Source of the DNA: Candidatus Poribacteria bacterium
Lineage (GTDB): Bacteria > Poribacteria > WGA-4E > WGA-3G
Assembly: GCA_022820835.1 (NCBI GenBank)
Contig: JAJEET010000045.1
Location: forward strand, 1-33,513
Direction of reading: 5' to 3'
Length of the DNA: 33,513 bases
This document shows positions 15,442 to 23,500 of the stretch, one piece after another (positions within the stretch are counted from its first letter, which is position 1; every line of letters starts with the position of its first letter). Below the pieces are notes generated by a model that did no database searches, was not told where the DNA came from, and worked only from the letters and a program-made list of their open reading frames with translations. The position numbers and the translations under genes were made by a program.

Positions 15442-17121
15442 CTATCCAGTCACAGCACCTTCGGAGGCGGAAGACACAGCGTTTGCATATTTCGCCATGA
15501 CACCGCGTGCGTAGCGTGGTTCAGGGGGTGTCCACTTGTCAAATCGTGCTTGGATTTCAGCGTCAGAGAGTTCAACATCGAGTCGGCGTTCCTTGGCATC
15601 AATCACGATTTCGTCGCCTTCTTGGAGGATGGCGATGGGACCGCCTTTCGCGGCTTCAGGAGCGACGTGGCAAATCATGAAACCGTGCGTTGCGCCGGAG
15701 AACCGACCGTCGGTTAAGAGTGCGACATCTTCGCTTAAACCTGCACCGACGAGTGCTGCCGTTACGCCTAACATCTCACGCATACCGGGACCACCAGTGG
15801 GTCCTTCATAACGGATAACCACGACATCGCCGGGTTTGATTTCTCCGCCTTTTATCGCTGCGAAGGTGTCTTCTTCGCGTTCAAATATTCGTGCGGGACC
15901 GCGATGGAGTGTTTTGTCCTGTCCGGCTAACTTGATAACACATCCCTCCGGTGCAAGGTTTCCTCTCAAGATAGCGAACCCACCGGTCGGCTTGAGCGGT
16001 GCGTCTACCGGTCTGACGACCTGTTGTCCCTCAGTCTCAACGGCTGCGTTTGCCTCTTCGCCGATGGTTTTACCTGTGACAGTGAGTTCATCGGTATGGA
16101 GGAGTCCTGCCTCTGCCATGCGTTTTGCCAAGAACGGAATTCCGCCTGCCTCGTGTAGGTCATTGGCGACAAATTGTCCACCGGGTTTGAGATCAGCGAG
16201 GACGGGTGTTCTCTGACTAATTGTATGGAAATCCTCAATTGTTATCGGTACCCCTGCTTCATGTGCGATGGCGAGAAGATGTAGAATACCGTTGGTAGAG
16301 CCGGCAGTCGCAGCGACAGAGGTAATCGCGTTCTCAAGCGATTTACGGGTAATAATCTGGCTCGGTCGCCGATCAGCAGCGAGCATATCCATAACGAGTT
16401 GTCCGACGCTATATGCCTCGTTGTCCTTCTCTTCTAAGACAGCGGGGACGCTGCCACTTCCCATAGGTGCGATGCCCAACATCTCAACGGCTGTCGCCAT
16501 GGTATTGGCAGTAAATTGCCCACCACAGGCACCGGGACCGGGACATCCTTTGCTAATCAGGTCATCAAGTTCTTCGACGGTAATCGTGCCTTCCGCGTGC
16601 TGTCCGACGGCTTCAAATACGTCTTGGATGGTGACATCGCGTCCCTGAAATTTGCCTGGCATGATTGAACCGCCGTAGAGTGTGAGCGATGGAATGTCCA
16701 AACGTGCCAGTGCCATAACGGTTCCGGGAACGGTCTTGTCGCATCCGCAGAGCGCAACGACGGCATCAAACATATTACCGATGGAAACCAACTCAATCGA
16801 GTCTGCGATGATCTCTCGGCTGATGAGCGAGGTTTTCATACCTTCGGTACCCATCGTGATACCGTCCGAGATGCTAACCGTATTAAATTCCAGAGGCGTT
16901 CCGCCTGCTTCACGGATACCCTCTTTGACTTTAGCGGCAAGTCTTCTTAAGTGGAAGTTACAGGGACCGATCTCGATCCAGGTATTGGCAACCCCGATAA
17001 TAGGTTTGTCAAGGTCTTCAGGTGTAAGCCCGCCGTCGCCGAACATGAGCATTGTACGTGCGGCGGCGCGGTCAGGCCCGTCGGTAATCGCATAGCTGCG
17101 GGGTTTCAACTTATTGGACAT
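15442..17121 (-). CDS. ilvD: Dihydroxyacid dehydratase
   Basis: Iron-sulfur enzyme that dehydrates 2,3-dihydroxyisovalerate and -methylvalerate, the third step of valine/isoleucine synthesis, completing the pathway begun by ilvBN at the other end of the window. The 559-residue length is typical. Visible motifs include the cluster Cys in [31 protein letters not shown], the phosphate-dehydratase segment FDAVVALCG, and [19 protein letters not shown] near the C-terminus. ATG 17121 has AGGAG about 11 nt upstream. There is no T-box here. The lipoprotein gene lies 92 nt upstream on the same strand. Confidence 0.97.
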   Translation of the reverse strand: MSNKLKPRSYAITDGPDRAAARTMLMFGDGGLTPEDLDKPIIGVANTWIEIGPCNFHLRRLAAKVKEGIREAGGTPLEFNTVSISDGITMGTEGMKTSLISREIIADSIELVSIGNMFDAVVALCGCDKTVPGTVMALARLDIPSLTLYGGSIMPGKFQGRDVTIQDVFEAVGQHAEGTITVEELDDLISKGCPGPGACGGQFTANTMATAVEMLGIAPMGSGSVPAVLEEKDNEAYSVGQLVMDMLAADRRPSQIITRKSLENAITSVAATAGSTNGILHLLAIAHEAGVPITIEDFHTISQRTPVLADLKPGGQFVANDLHEAGGIPFLAKRMAEAGLLHTDELTVTGKTIGEEANAAVETEGQQVVRPVDAPLKPTGGFAILRGNLAPEGCVIKLAGQDKTLHRGPARIFEREEDTFAAIKGGEIKPGDVVVIRYEGPTGGPGMREMLGVTAALVGAGLSEDVALLTDGRFSGATHGFMICHVAPEAAKGGPIAILQEGDEIVIDAKERRLDVELSDAEIQARFDKWTPPEPRYARGVMAKYANAVSSASEGAVTG

Positions 17122-17213
17122 CTGTTTGTGTTCTCCTACAAATTGGTAGACAAGCAGAAGGCGGAAGCATAGAAAATTGGTCTTCCTATAACGCCGAGAT
17201 TTAACAATTATAA

Positions 17214-17729
17214 TTACATTGTAAATTCGTAGACGAGTTCTCCGTCTGGAGCATCTTTGAGTCGTAAAATGATCGTGCCTGCTTCCTGTCGATAAGCCTC
17301 CTGATACATTGTCTTGATTGGCGTAAGATCAAAGCGGTAGTTTTGCGTTGGGTATGCTTCGCATGTGTCGTTGTTCGCATCGTGTGCAATAGAAACAGGC
17401 AGTTGAACGGGGAACGATTCGAGAAACGCCTCCGAAACGACGAGTGTGAATTGATGTTCTTCGCACCCTCCGCTATAGGACACGCTGATATTTAGCGTGT
17501 CCTCTGTGATAGTAGCAGAATTTAAGGCATATTCGTCGGTGCCGAATTGATCCTTTGCATCACCGATAAAGACCGCGCCTGCATAGACGATTTCGTCTGG
17601 GTTAACGTCATCCACAGAAATGGATACAGGATCATCGGGGCCCGTCTTCATCTGGTTGTTGAGTTGTTGACACCCGATGCTGAAGATAGACAAGCTCAAG
17701 ATGTAGATAATGGCAATTTTTAGTTTCAT
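17214..17729 (-). CDS. Small lipoprotein of unknown function
   Basis: A 171-residue protein with a signal peptide ([20 protein letters not shown]) and a lipobox SIGC giving lipidated Cys20, so it is probably membrane anchored. The mature part has an acidic linker and a beta-rich domain with two cysteines ([12 protein letters not shown] and NNDTCEAYP) that could form a disulfide. The end ([20 protein letters not shown]) reads like a beta-sandwich strand pair. I recognise no family. ATG 17729 is supported by CCGCAAGG 13 nt upstream. It sits between hppA and ilvD. Confidence 0.8.
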   Translation of the reverse strand: MKLKIAIIYILSLSIFSIGCQQLNNQMKTGPDDPVSISVDDVNPDEIVYAGAVFIGDAKDQFGTDEYALNSATITEDTLNISVSYSGGCEEHQFTLVVSEAFLESFPVQLPVSIAHDANNDTCEAYPTQNYRFDLTPIKTMYQEAYRQEAGTIILRLKDAPDGELVYEFTM

Positions 17730-17760
17730 GTTTTTAAATTTTCCTTGCGGTTAATCTGGA

Positions 17761-20142
17761 CTACATACCGAGCCAACTGCTCAGTATGCCGCCGTATTTT
17801 GCGATGAGACCGGCGAACACGACAGACACCATAGACATCAACTTAATCAGAATGTTAAGCGAGGGACCAGAGGTATCTTTGAAGGGGTCACCGACGGTGT
17901 CACCGACAACGGTGGCTTTGTGTTGCTCAGAACCCTTTTCGCCGTATTCCTCTTTGTGCCTGCCTTCTTCAATAAATTTCTTAGCGTTATCCCATGCGCC
18001 ACCGGCATTTGCCATCATAATTGCGAGTACGAAGCCGGTTGCTAATCCGCCTGCAAGCAGCCCTAACACGCCGCCGACATCGAAAATCAGCCCGACAGCG
18101 ACAGGTACGACGATCGCGATAAGCGATGGGAAGATCATTTCGCGTTGCGCGCCAACGGTCGAGATTTCGACGCACCGTGCGTAATCGGGTTTTTCTTCAC
18201 CCTTCATAATGCCGGGTTTCTCCCGAAATTGGCGACGCACCTCTGCGACCATAGCACCGGCGGCACGTCCGACGGCTTTCATCGTCAACGCGCAGAAGTA
18301 GAACGCCATCACTGCGCCGATGAATAGCCCGATAAGCACTTGTGGGTTCATCAGGGTAACATCGTAATAATCCATGAATTGGCTGACAGAGACCTTCACT
18401 GTCTCAACTGTGCCTTCACCTTCAATATCGAGTGTCTCTTTACCAGCTAAGTGGATTAATCCGTATCGGATTTCCTCCAAGTAGGCGGCTAAGAGTGCGA
18501 GTGCTGTTAGCGCAGCTGAACCGATGGCGAACCCTTTACCGGTAGCGGCTGTCGTATTACCGAGTGCGTCCAACTGATCCGTGCGTTCTCGAACACTTTC
18601 ATCGAGTTTCGCCATTTCTGCGTTTCCACCGGCGTTGTCTGCGATGGGTCCATAAGCATCCGTGGCAAGTGTTATCCCTAACGTTGCGAGCATCCCGACA
18701 GCGGCGATACCGACACCGTAAAGTCCGACCAACGGTTCCTGCATACCACCGGGGAGGTAATAACTGATAGCGACCGCGGAGACGATCGTTAGCACCGGAA
18801 TTGCCGTTGATTCCATACCGACAGCGATGCCTTCAATAATCACGGTTGCGGGTCCGGTTTGTGCTTGCTTGGCGATTGCACGCGTTGGGGAATAATCGTG
18901 GGATGTGAAAATCTCCGTGACCTTACCAATAATCAATCCTGCAACAAGACCCGTGACAATTGCGCCCCATATCTGCCATTTGTTTGGCAGGTCGAGGTAG
19001 AGGAGTACTGGGAGCGACAAAACCGCGATGCCTATAGCACTGCCATTGATGCCGAAGTTTAGGGAACCCATCAACTGCTTCATCGTCGCGCCCTCTTTTG
19101 TTCGCACCATATAGATGCCCAAAATGGACAGAATCACGCCGATGCCAGCAATAATCATCGGTGCTGAGAGATATTTAAGCTGGTCAATAATAAGATTATT
19201 GTGATCATAATCGGGATTTTTGGCAGCAATAGCAGCGGCAGCAGCGACACCGAGTGCCGCTGTTGCGAGGATTGAGCCGGCGTAAGATTCGTAGAGGTCT
19301 GCCCCCATGCCTGCGACATCCCCGACGTTATCGCCGACGTTATCCGCGATGGCAGCGGGGTTCCGCGGATCGTCTTCCGGGATGCCTGCCTCAACTTTCC
19401 CGACGAGGTCCGCACCGACATCCGCGGCTTTTGTATAGATACCGCCGCCGACACGCGCGAAGAGTGCTTGTGTCGAGGCGCCCATCCCGAAGCTGAGCAT
19501 AATTACAGTAATCTGTGGGAGTGGGTTGACTTCCAAGAATCCGGGTAATATTTTCGGGAAGAGGTAGTAGAGGATAAGGAACCATCCGGTAATGTCGAGG
19601 AGCGCGAATCCGACGACTATCAACCCCATGACAGCACCCGCTCGGAACGAGACCTTTAAACCGGCGTTGAGGCCTTGCATAGCGGCACTCGTCGTGCGTG
19701 CGGATGCGTTGGTCGCAGTCTTCATACCGAGAAACCCGCAGAGACCTGAAAAGAACCCGCCTGTTAGAAACGCGAACGGGACGACCTTATTTTGTGCATC
19801 AAGGACGAATGCCATGAAGATGAAGATCAGACACAGCACAACGAAGACAATACCGACGACTTTGTATTGTTGCCTGATATATGCCATCGCGCCTTCGCGG
19901 ACGGATTGCGCAATGTCGCGCATCGTTTCATTGCCCTCGTCCTGTTTCATCACAGAGCGATAGAAATGGTAGGCGAACCCCAAAGCGATGAGTGCGCCGA
20001 TAGGGGCAATCCACCAGACCGTAGGTATGGCTGGACGAGGGTCTGTTTGGGCAAAAGCCTCGGTGGCTAAACTTAAGATGGATGTAGAGATTAAAAATAT
20101 TTTCCAATTTAGCCACCGCCTTTTGCAAGTGGTATCAAGCAT
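17761..20142 (-). CDS. hppA: Membrane-bound ion-pumping pyrophosphatase
   Basis: Couples hydrolysis of pyrophosphate to export of H+ (or Na+). The 793 residues have about 15-16 membrane segments. Signature motifs are GGGIYTKAADVGADLVGKVE, the acidic PPi/Mg motif DDPRNPAAIADNVGDNVGDVAGMG, DAYGPIADNAGGNAEM and GDTVGDPFKDTSGPS. GNTTAATGKG carries Ala where K+-independent enzymes have Lys, suggesting a K+-dependent type. The N-terminus (about 1-32, ending ATEAFA) looks like a signal peptide before the first core helix. H+ versus Na+ cannot be settled here. ATG 20142 has AGAGG 6 nt upstream; a promoter candidate lies inside a MITE relic at 20204-20231. Confidence 0.96.
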   Translation of the reverse strand: MLDTTCKRRWLNWKIFLISTSILSLATEAFAQTDPRPAIPTVWWIAPIGALIALGFAYHFYRSVMKQDEGNETMRDIAQSVREGAMAYIRQQYKVVGIVFVVLCLIFIFMAFVLDAQNKVVPFAFLTGGFFSGLCGFLGMKTATNASARTTSAAMQGLNAGLKVSFRAGAVMGLIVVGFALLDITGWFLILYYLFPKILPGFLEVNPLPQITVIMLSFGMGASTQALFARVGGGIYTKAADVGADLVGKVEAGIPEDDPRNPAAIADNVGDNVGDVAGMGADLYESYAGSILATAALGVAAAAAIAAKNPDYDHNNLIIDQLKYLSAPMIIAGIGVILSILGIYMVRTKEGATMKQLMGSLNFGINGSAIGIAVLSLPVLLYLDLPNKWQIWGAIVTGLVAGLIIGKVTEIFTSHDYSPTRAIAKQAQTGPATVIIEGIAVGMESTAIPVLTIVSAVAISYYLPGGMQEPLVGLYGVGIAAVGMLATLGITLATDAYGPIADNAGGNAEMAKLDESVRERTDQLDALGNTTAATGKGFAIGSAALTALALLAAYLEEIRYGLIHLAGKETLDIEGEGTVETVKVSVSQFMDYYDVTLMNPQVLIGLFIGAVMAFYFCALTMKAVGRAAGAMVAEVRRQFREKPGIMKGEEKPDYARCVEISTVGAQREMIFPSLIAIVVPVAVGLIFDVGGVLGLLAGGLATGFVLAIMMANAGGAWDNAKKFIEEGRHKEEYGEKGSEQHKATVVGDTVGDPFKDTSGPSLNILIKLMSMVSVVFAGLIAKYGGILSSWLGM

Positions 20143-20175
20143 TGAATACCTCTCTTTTCTGATTCTTTTTATTTT

Positions 20176-20258
20176 TTACTTAGGCGTTTTCATAGAATTC
20201 TACATAATACACGCGACAAGCGGGGTTTCAAACCCCGCCTGCAAACGGTTGCGTAATT
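20176..20258 (-). mobile_element. Decayed MITE-like element, copy B
   Basis: Aligns over about 80 bp with the reverse complement of the intact element at 25706-25797: shared blocks ATTCTACATAATA, GCGGGGTTT, CCCCGCCTGCAA and GCGTAA. The centre is a hairpin GCGGGGTT/AACCCCGC. The terminal repeats are degraded (ACTTAGGCG and GCGTAA). Confidence 0.7.
20204..20231 (-). promoter_or_regulatory. Promoter candidate for hppA inside the MITE relic
   Basis: TTGAAA (20231-20226), 16-nt spacer, TATTAT (20209-20204), with one mismatch to consensus in each hexamer. It predicts a leader of about 55 nt before hppA ATG 20142. No better promoter is seen in the 291-nt gap. Confidence 0.5.
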
Positions 20259-20433
20259 TTGTTACTAACGATTCGGGTTCTGCTCGGTTTTCGCCCACTT
20301 ACAAGCGGTTTCTGTTCCGCGATAATGGGTAGGACCTGCCAAAACCGACTTTATTCAATTTTTCACTTATTTCACTCGATTGTATCCTCCGGCAATTGGT
20401 AAGCATACGACTTCCAAACACGAGCAGGCTTGT

Positions 20434-21789
20434 CTACTGTTCACTGAAAGTCGAAAAGTATTCGAGCGCGTACCCAACAAGGTAGAGTGAACCCGTAATG
20501 CAGATGAGGTCTGTTGATGATGCGGACGCTAACGCTTCCGTAATTGCGTCTTCAGGGTTTGGATATGCCGTAATGTTTGGACATATACTGGACCATGTAT
20601 CTTGTATGACTTCACCAGGCATCACGCGCGGATTATCGAAAACTTGTGTTGTTATAACGGTATTCGCTGTTTTAGAGAGAACATCACCAATTGCTATCAG
20701 GTTTTTATCTTTCATCAAACTAACGATAAAAGTTGCTTGATCGTAACGAAAACACTGACGAAGTGTTGAACACAGAACTTGCATTGCGGCGGGTGAGTGC
20801 GCGCCGTCCAATACAACGAGCGGTGCTGACCTGACGGTTTGAATGCGTCCCTGCCACTGCACATTTTTGAGTCCTGCATAAACGCTGGCTTTTGGAATAA
20901 CGGATCCGGTCTGTTTCAGGCATTCAATTGCTGCGATCGCCGTCGTAGCGTTCACATATTGGTGGTCGCCGAGAAGCGGTATCGTCAGCTGCGGATAATT
21001 CTCGGTATCCGTCTCCACATCAAACTGTTGTGCGACAGGCACCGCATTGTCATCTTTGACGAGATGACGGATTGATTGGCAATCTGTCCCGTGAGATTTG
21101 GCTTCAACGATCAAGACATTCCGTTCGTTAGCGACCCTTTCAATCACAGCTCGTGCGTCGGGATGTTGCGGTGCGAGCGTGAGTGGACACCCGTTTTTAA
21201 TGATCTCCGCTTTTTCGGCGGCTATCTCGGCATAAGTTTCACCTAATATCGCCGTATGTTCTAAACCGATGGGTGTGATAACAGTCATAACAGGCGAGAC
21301 GACGTTCGTTGCGTCGAGTCTACCTCCCAAACCGACTTCGATAACGGCAAAGTCTGTCGCTTCGTCAGCGAAATAGGTGAATGCGAGTGCTGTGTATATC
21401 TCAAAAAACGAGACAGGTCCGAATTCGGCAGCGGAAACGGCTTCGATTGCGGGTTTAATGCGCTGAATACAGCAAGCAATCTCTGTCTCTGAAATTAGTT
21501 TCCCATCAATACGACATCTTTCTCGCGGCGTAATGAGGTGCGGTGATGTAAACAACCCGGTTTTGTAGCCTGCTTGCGTTAGTACGGACGCGATAAGCGC
21601 GGCGGTGGACCCTTTTCCTTTACTCCCCGCGATGTGGATAATCTTTAATCTATCGTGTGGATTACCGAGTTGCTTCAACAGCAAGGAAATTCGGTCGAGA
21701 TTGTAGAGCCGTGCCTGCCTCGAAAAGTCCGGACTTCTTTCAGAGTCAATAAATGTTTCGATGTAGGCGAGTGCCGCTTGGTAGTCCAA
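20434..21789 (-). CDS. folC: Folylpolyglutamate synthase / dihydrofolate synthase
   Basis: ATP-dependent Mur-ligase-fold enzyme that adds glutamate to folates (and possibly to dihydropteroate). The 451 residues carry the P-loop region HIAGSKGKGSTAALIASVL, TGLFTSPHL, the family signature AVIEVGLGGRLDATNVV, TPIGLEHTAILGETYAEIAAEKAEIIK and the C-terminal VVLDGAHSPAAMQVL. ATG 21789 lies 41 nt after glyA, so the two folate-linked genes are probably one operon. Confidence 0.95.
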   Translation of the reverse strand: MDYQAALAYIETFIDSERSPDFSRQARLYNLDRISLLLKQLGNPHDRLKIIHIAGSKGKGSTAALIASVLTQAGYKTGLFTSPHLITPRERCRIDGKLISETEIACCIQRIKPAIEAVSAAEFGPVSFFEIYTALAFTYFADEATDFAVIEVGLGGRLDATNVVSPVMTVITPIGLEHTAILGETYAEIAAEKAEIIKNGCPLTLAPQHPDARAVIERVANERNVLIVEAKSHGTDCQSIRHLVKDDNAVPVAQQFDVETDTENYPQLTIPLLGDHQYVNATTAIAAIECLKQTGSVIPKASVYAGLKNVQWQGRIQTVRSAPLVVLDGAHSPAAMQVLCSTLRQCFRYDQATFIVSLMKDKNLIAIGDVLSKTANTVITTQVFDNPRVMPGEVIQDTWSSICPNITAYPNPEDAITEALASASSTDLICITGSLYLVGYALEYFSTFSEQ

Positions 21790-21830
21790 TTTTTTTCGTT
21801 GTTGCTCCGTGTTCTGTCGGACAGTCGTGC

Positions 21831-23087
21831 CTACCGGTTTAGGTATTCATAAATCGGGAATTGCGAGCAGAGGTCCTTGACCTGCTCCCGAATCTGGCGT
21901 TTAATAGCGGATTTTTGTCGATTTTCGAGTGCCTCTGTCATAAAATCAGCGACCATCACCATTTCATCTTCTTTCATCCCACGGGTTGTGATCATCGGTG
22001 TCCCAAGTCGGATGCCACTTGTCGTCCTCGGTTTTCTTTTGTCGAAAGGAATCGTATTTTTATTCACAATAATCCCTGCATCTTCAAGATGATCAGCGGC
22101 TTGCCGTCCACTTAATTTTTCGTATTTTGAAGTGAGGTCCATGAGCATCAGATGATTATCGGTTCCACCACTGACCAATCGGAATCCATTTTCGATGAGT
22201 CTTGCAGCGAGGGCGTTTGCATTTTTAACGATCTGTGCTTGATATGTCTTAAAATCGGGTTCGCTTGCTTCCTTAAATGCGACGGCTCTTGCGGCGATCG
22301 TGTGTAGGAAAGGGCCCCCTTGTAGTCCGGGGAACACAGCACGGTCAATTTTGTCAGCGTATTCGTCTTTACACATTATCATTGCGCCGCGAGGGCCGCG
22401 TAAGGTTTTGTGTGTTGTCGTCGTAATGACATCGCAATACGGAGCGGGATCGGGATGTACGCCACCAGCGATAAGTCCTGCGATATGTGCTATATCAGCG
22501 AGCAGGTATGCGCCGACGGCATCTGCGACTTTTCGCCATGCGGCAAAGTCGAAGTGTCGAGGATAGGCTGTCGCTCCGACGACGATGAGTTTCGGACGAT
22601 GTTCTGCTGCGAGACGCGCAACTTCTTCCATATCAATCCGTTCGGTTTCAGGGTCAACGCCATAGGCAGCGATATTATAATAGCGTCCTGAGAAGTTGAC
22701 TTTATCGCCGTGGGTGAGATGTCCGCCGTGGCTGAGCGACATTGCTAAAATGGTGTCTCCCGGTTCAAGCAGTGCGTGATAAACTGCCATGTTTGCTTGG
22801 CTGCCGGCGTGCGGTTGGACGTTGACGTGTTCAACGCCGAAGAGTGCTTTTGCGCGTTCAATTGCGAGGGATTCCACCTCGTCCATATACTGACAACCGT
22901 TATAGTATCGCTCGCCGGGGTAACCTTCCGCGTATTTATTGGCGAGTATGCTGCCTTGGATTTCCATAACAGCGCGGCTGGCATAATTCTCCGACGGGAT
23001 GAGCATGAGAGAATCCTGCTGTCGGCTCAGGTCTTTGGCGGCGATCTCAACGATTTGCGGGTCGACTTCACCTAATAATTTGTTCAT
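21831..23087 (-). CDS. glyA: Serine hydroxymethyltransferase
   Basis: PLP enzyme converting serine plus tetrahydrofolate to glycine plus methylene-tetrahydrofolate. The 418-residue length is standard. Motifs are [56 protein letters not shown] and the PLP lysine in [17 protein letters not shown]. The start at ATG 23087 follows GGTGG with a short spacer. Two tandem promoters lie upstream (23142-23170 and 23311-23339). Supplies the folate substrate pool used by the downstream folC product. Confidence 0.97.
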   Translation of the reverse strand: MNKLLGEVDPQIVEIAAKDLSRQQDSLMLIPSENYASRAVMEIQGSILANKYAEGYPGERYYNGCQYMDEVESLAIERAKALFGVEHVNVQPHAGSQANMAVYHALLEPGDTILAMSLSHGGHLTHGDKVNFSGRYYNIAAYGVDPETERIDMEEVARLAAEHRPKLIVVGATAYPRHFDFAAWRKVADAVGAYLLADIAHIAGLIAGGVHPDPAPYCDVITTTTHKTLRGPRGAMIMCKDEYADKIDRAVFPGLQGGPFLHTIAARAVAFKEASEPDFKTYQAQIVKNANALAARLIENGFRLVSGGTDNHLMLMDLTSKYEKLSGRQAADHLEDAGIIVNKNTIPFDKRKPRTTSGIRLGTPMITTRGMKEDEMVMVADFMTEALENRQKSAIKRQIREQVKDLCSQFPIYEYLNR

Positions 23088-23141
23088 TTTCCACCGCTTC
23101 TATCAAAAAGTGATGTTATTTTCTTAAGGTTTAGATGATAA

Positions 23142-23170
23142 ATTTTAACACAAATTTGCTACAAATTCAA
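23142..23170 (-). promoter_or_regulatory. glyA proximal promoter
   Basis: TTGAAT (23170-23165), 17-nt spacer, TAAAAT (23147-23142). The predicted leader is about 48 nt. Confidence 0.5.
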
Positions 23171-23177
23171 ATTTTTC

Positions 23178-23300
23178 TCATGTTTGTAGATTTCTGAGGG
23201 GCGTATCGTAAAACCGTACCGTTCTGAACCGTTTGTCATGTTTGTTGCCTCTGGTCTCAGTTTCTTCATCCGAAATAGAACTCAGTCGTTCATTCGCCAT
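23178..23300 (-). CDS. Possible 40-codon leader ORF before glyA
   Basis: ATG at 23300 opens a 40-codon frame beginning MANERLSSISDEETETRG and ending NLQT, between the two glyA promoters. It starts about 4 nt after the start site predicted from the distal promoter and has no Shine-Dalgarno, so it would be nearly leaderless. Charged and hydrophilic, no family recognised. It may be a chance frame. Confidence 0.2.
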   Translation of the reverse strand: MANERLSSISDEETETRGNKHDKRFRTVRFYDTPLRNLQT

Positions 23301-23338
23301 CGTGTGCTGGATTATAGCGATATGTCTCAGTTTCTTCA
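23254..23338. repeat. 15-bp direct repeat upstream of glyA
   Basis: GTCTCAGTTTCTTCA occurs at 23254-23268 and again at 23324-23338, 70 bp apart. The second copy overlaps the -35 box of the distal glyA promoter. It could be a regulator site or a duplication remnant. Confidence 0.5.
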
Positions 23339-23339
23339 A
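23311..23339 (-). promoter_or_regulatory. glyA distal promoter
   Basis: TTGAAG (23339-23334), 17-nt spacer, TATAAT (23316-23311). The predicted start near 23304 gives a leader of about 217 nt. Confidence 0.6.
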
Positions 23340-23447
23340 TGCTCCTTATGCTTTTGACTCTATTTTAACATCTTTTCTCAAGGTTTGTCAAAGAAAGCAG
23401 ATTGTGGGGTGTGCAAACATTTTGTCAATTTAGTTGCGTTGTACTGC

Positions 23448-23477
23448 TTACCGTGCTAAACTGATATGCACTATAAT
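23448..23477 (+). promoter_or_regulatory. Promoter of the PQQ/TolB lipoprotein gene
   Basis: TATAAT at 23472-23477 with a weak TTACCG at 23448-23453 (18-nt spacer). The ribosome binding site AAAGAAAGG (23483-23491) sits before the GTG start at 23501. Confidence 0.45.
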
Positions 23478-23500
23478 TTTTTAAAGAAAGGCATTTATTT

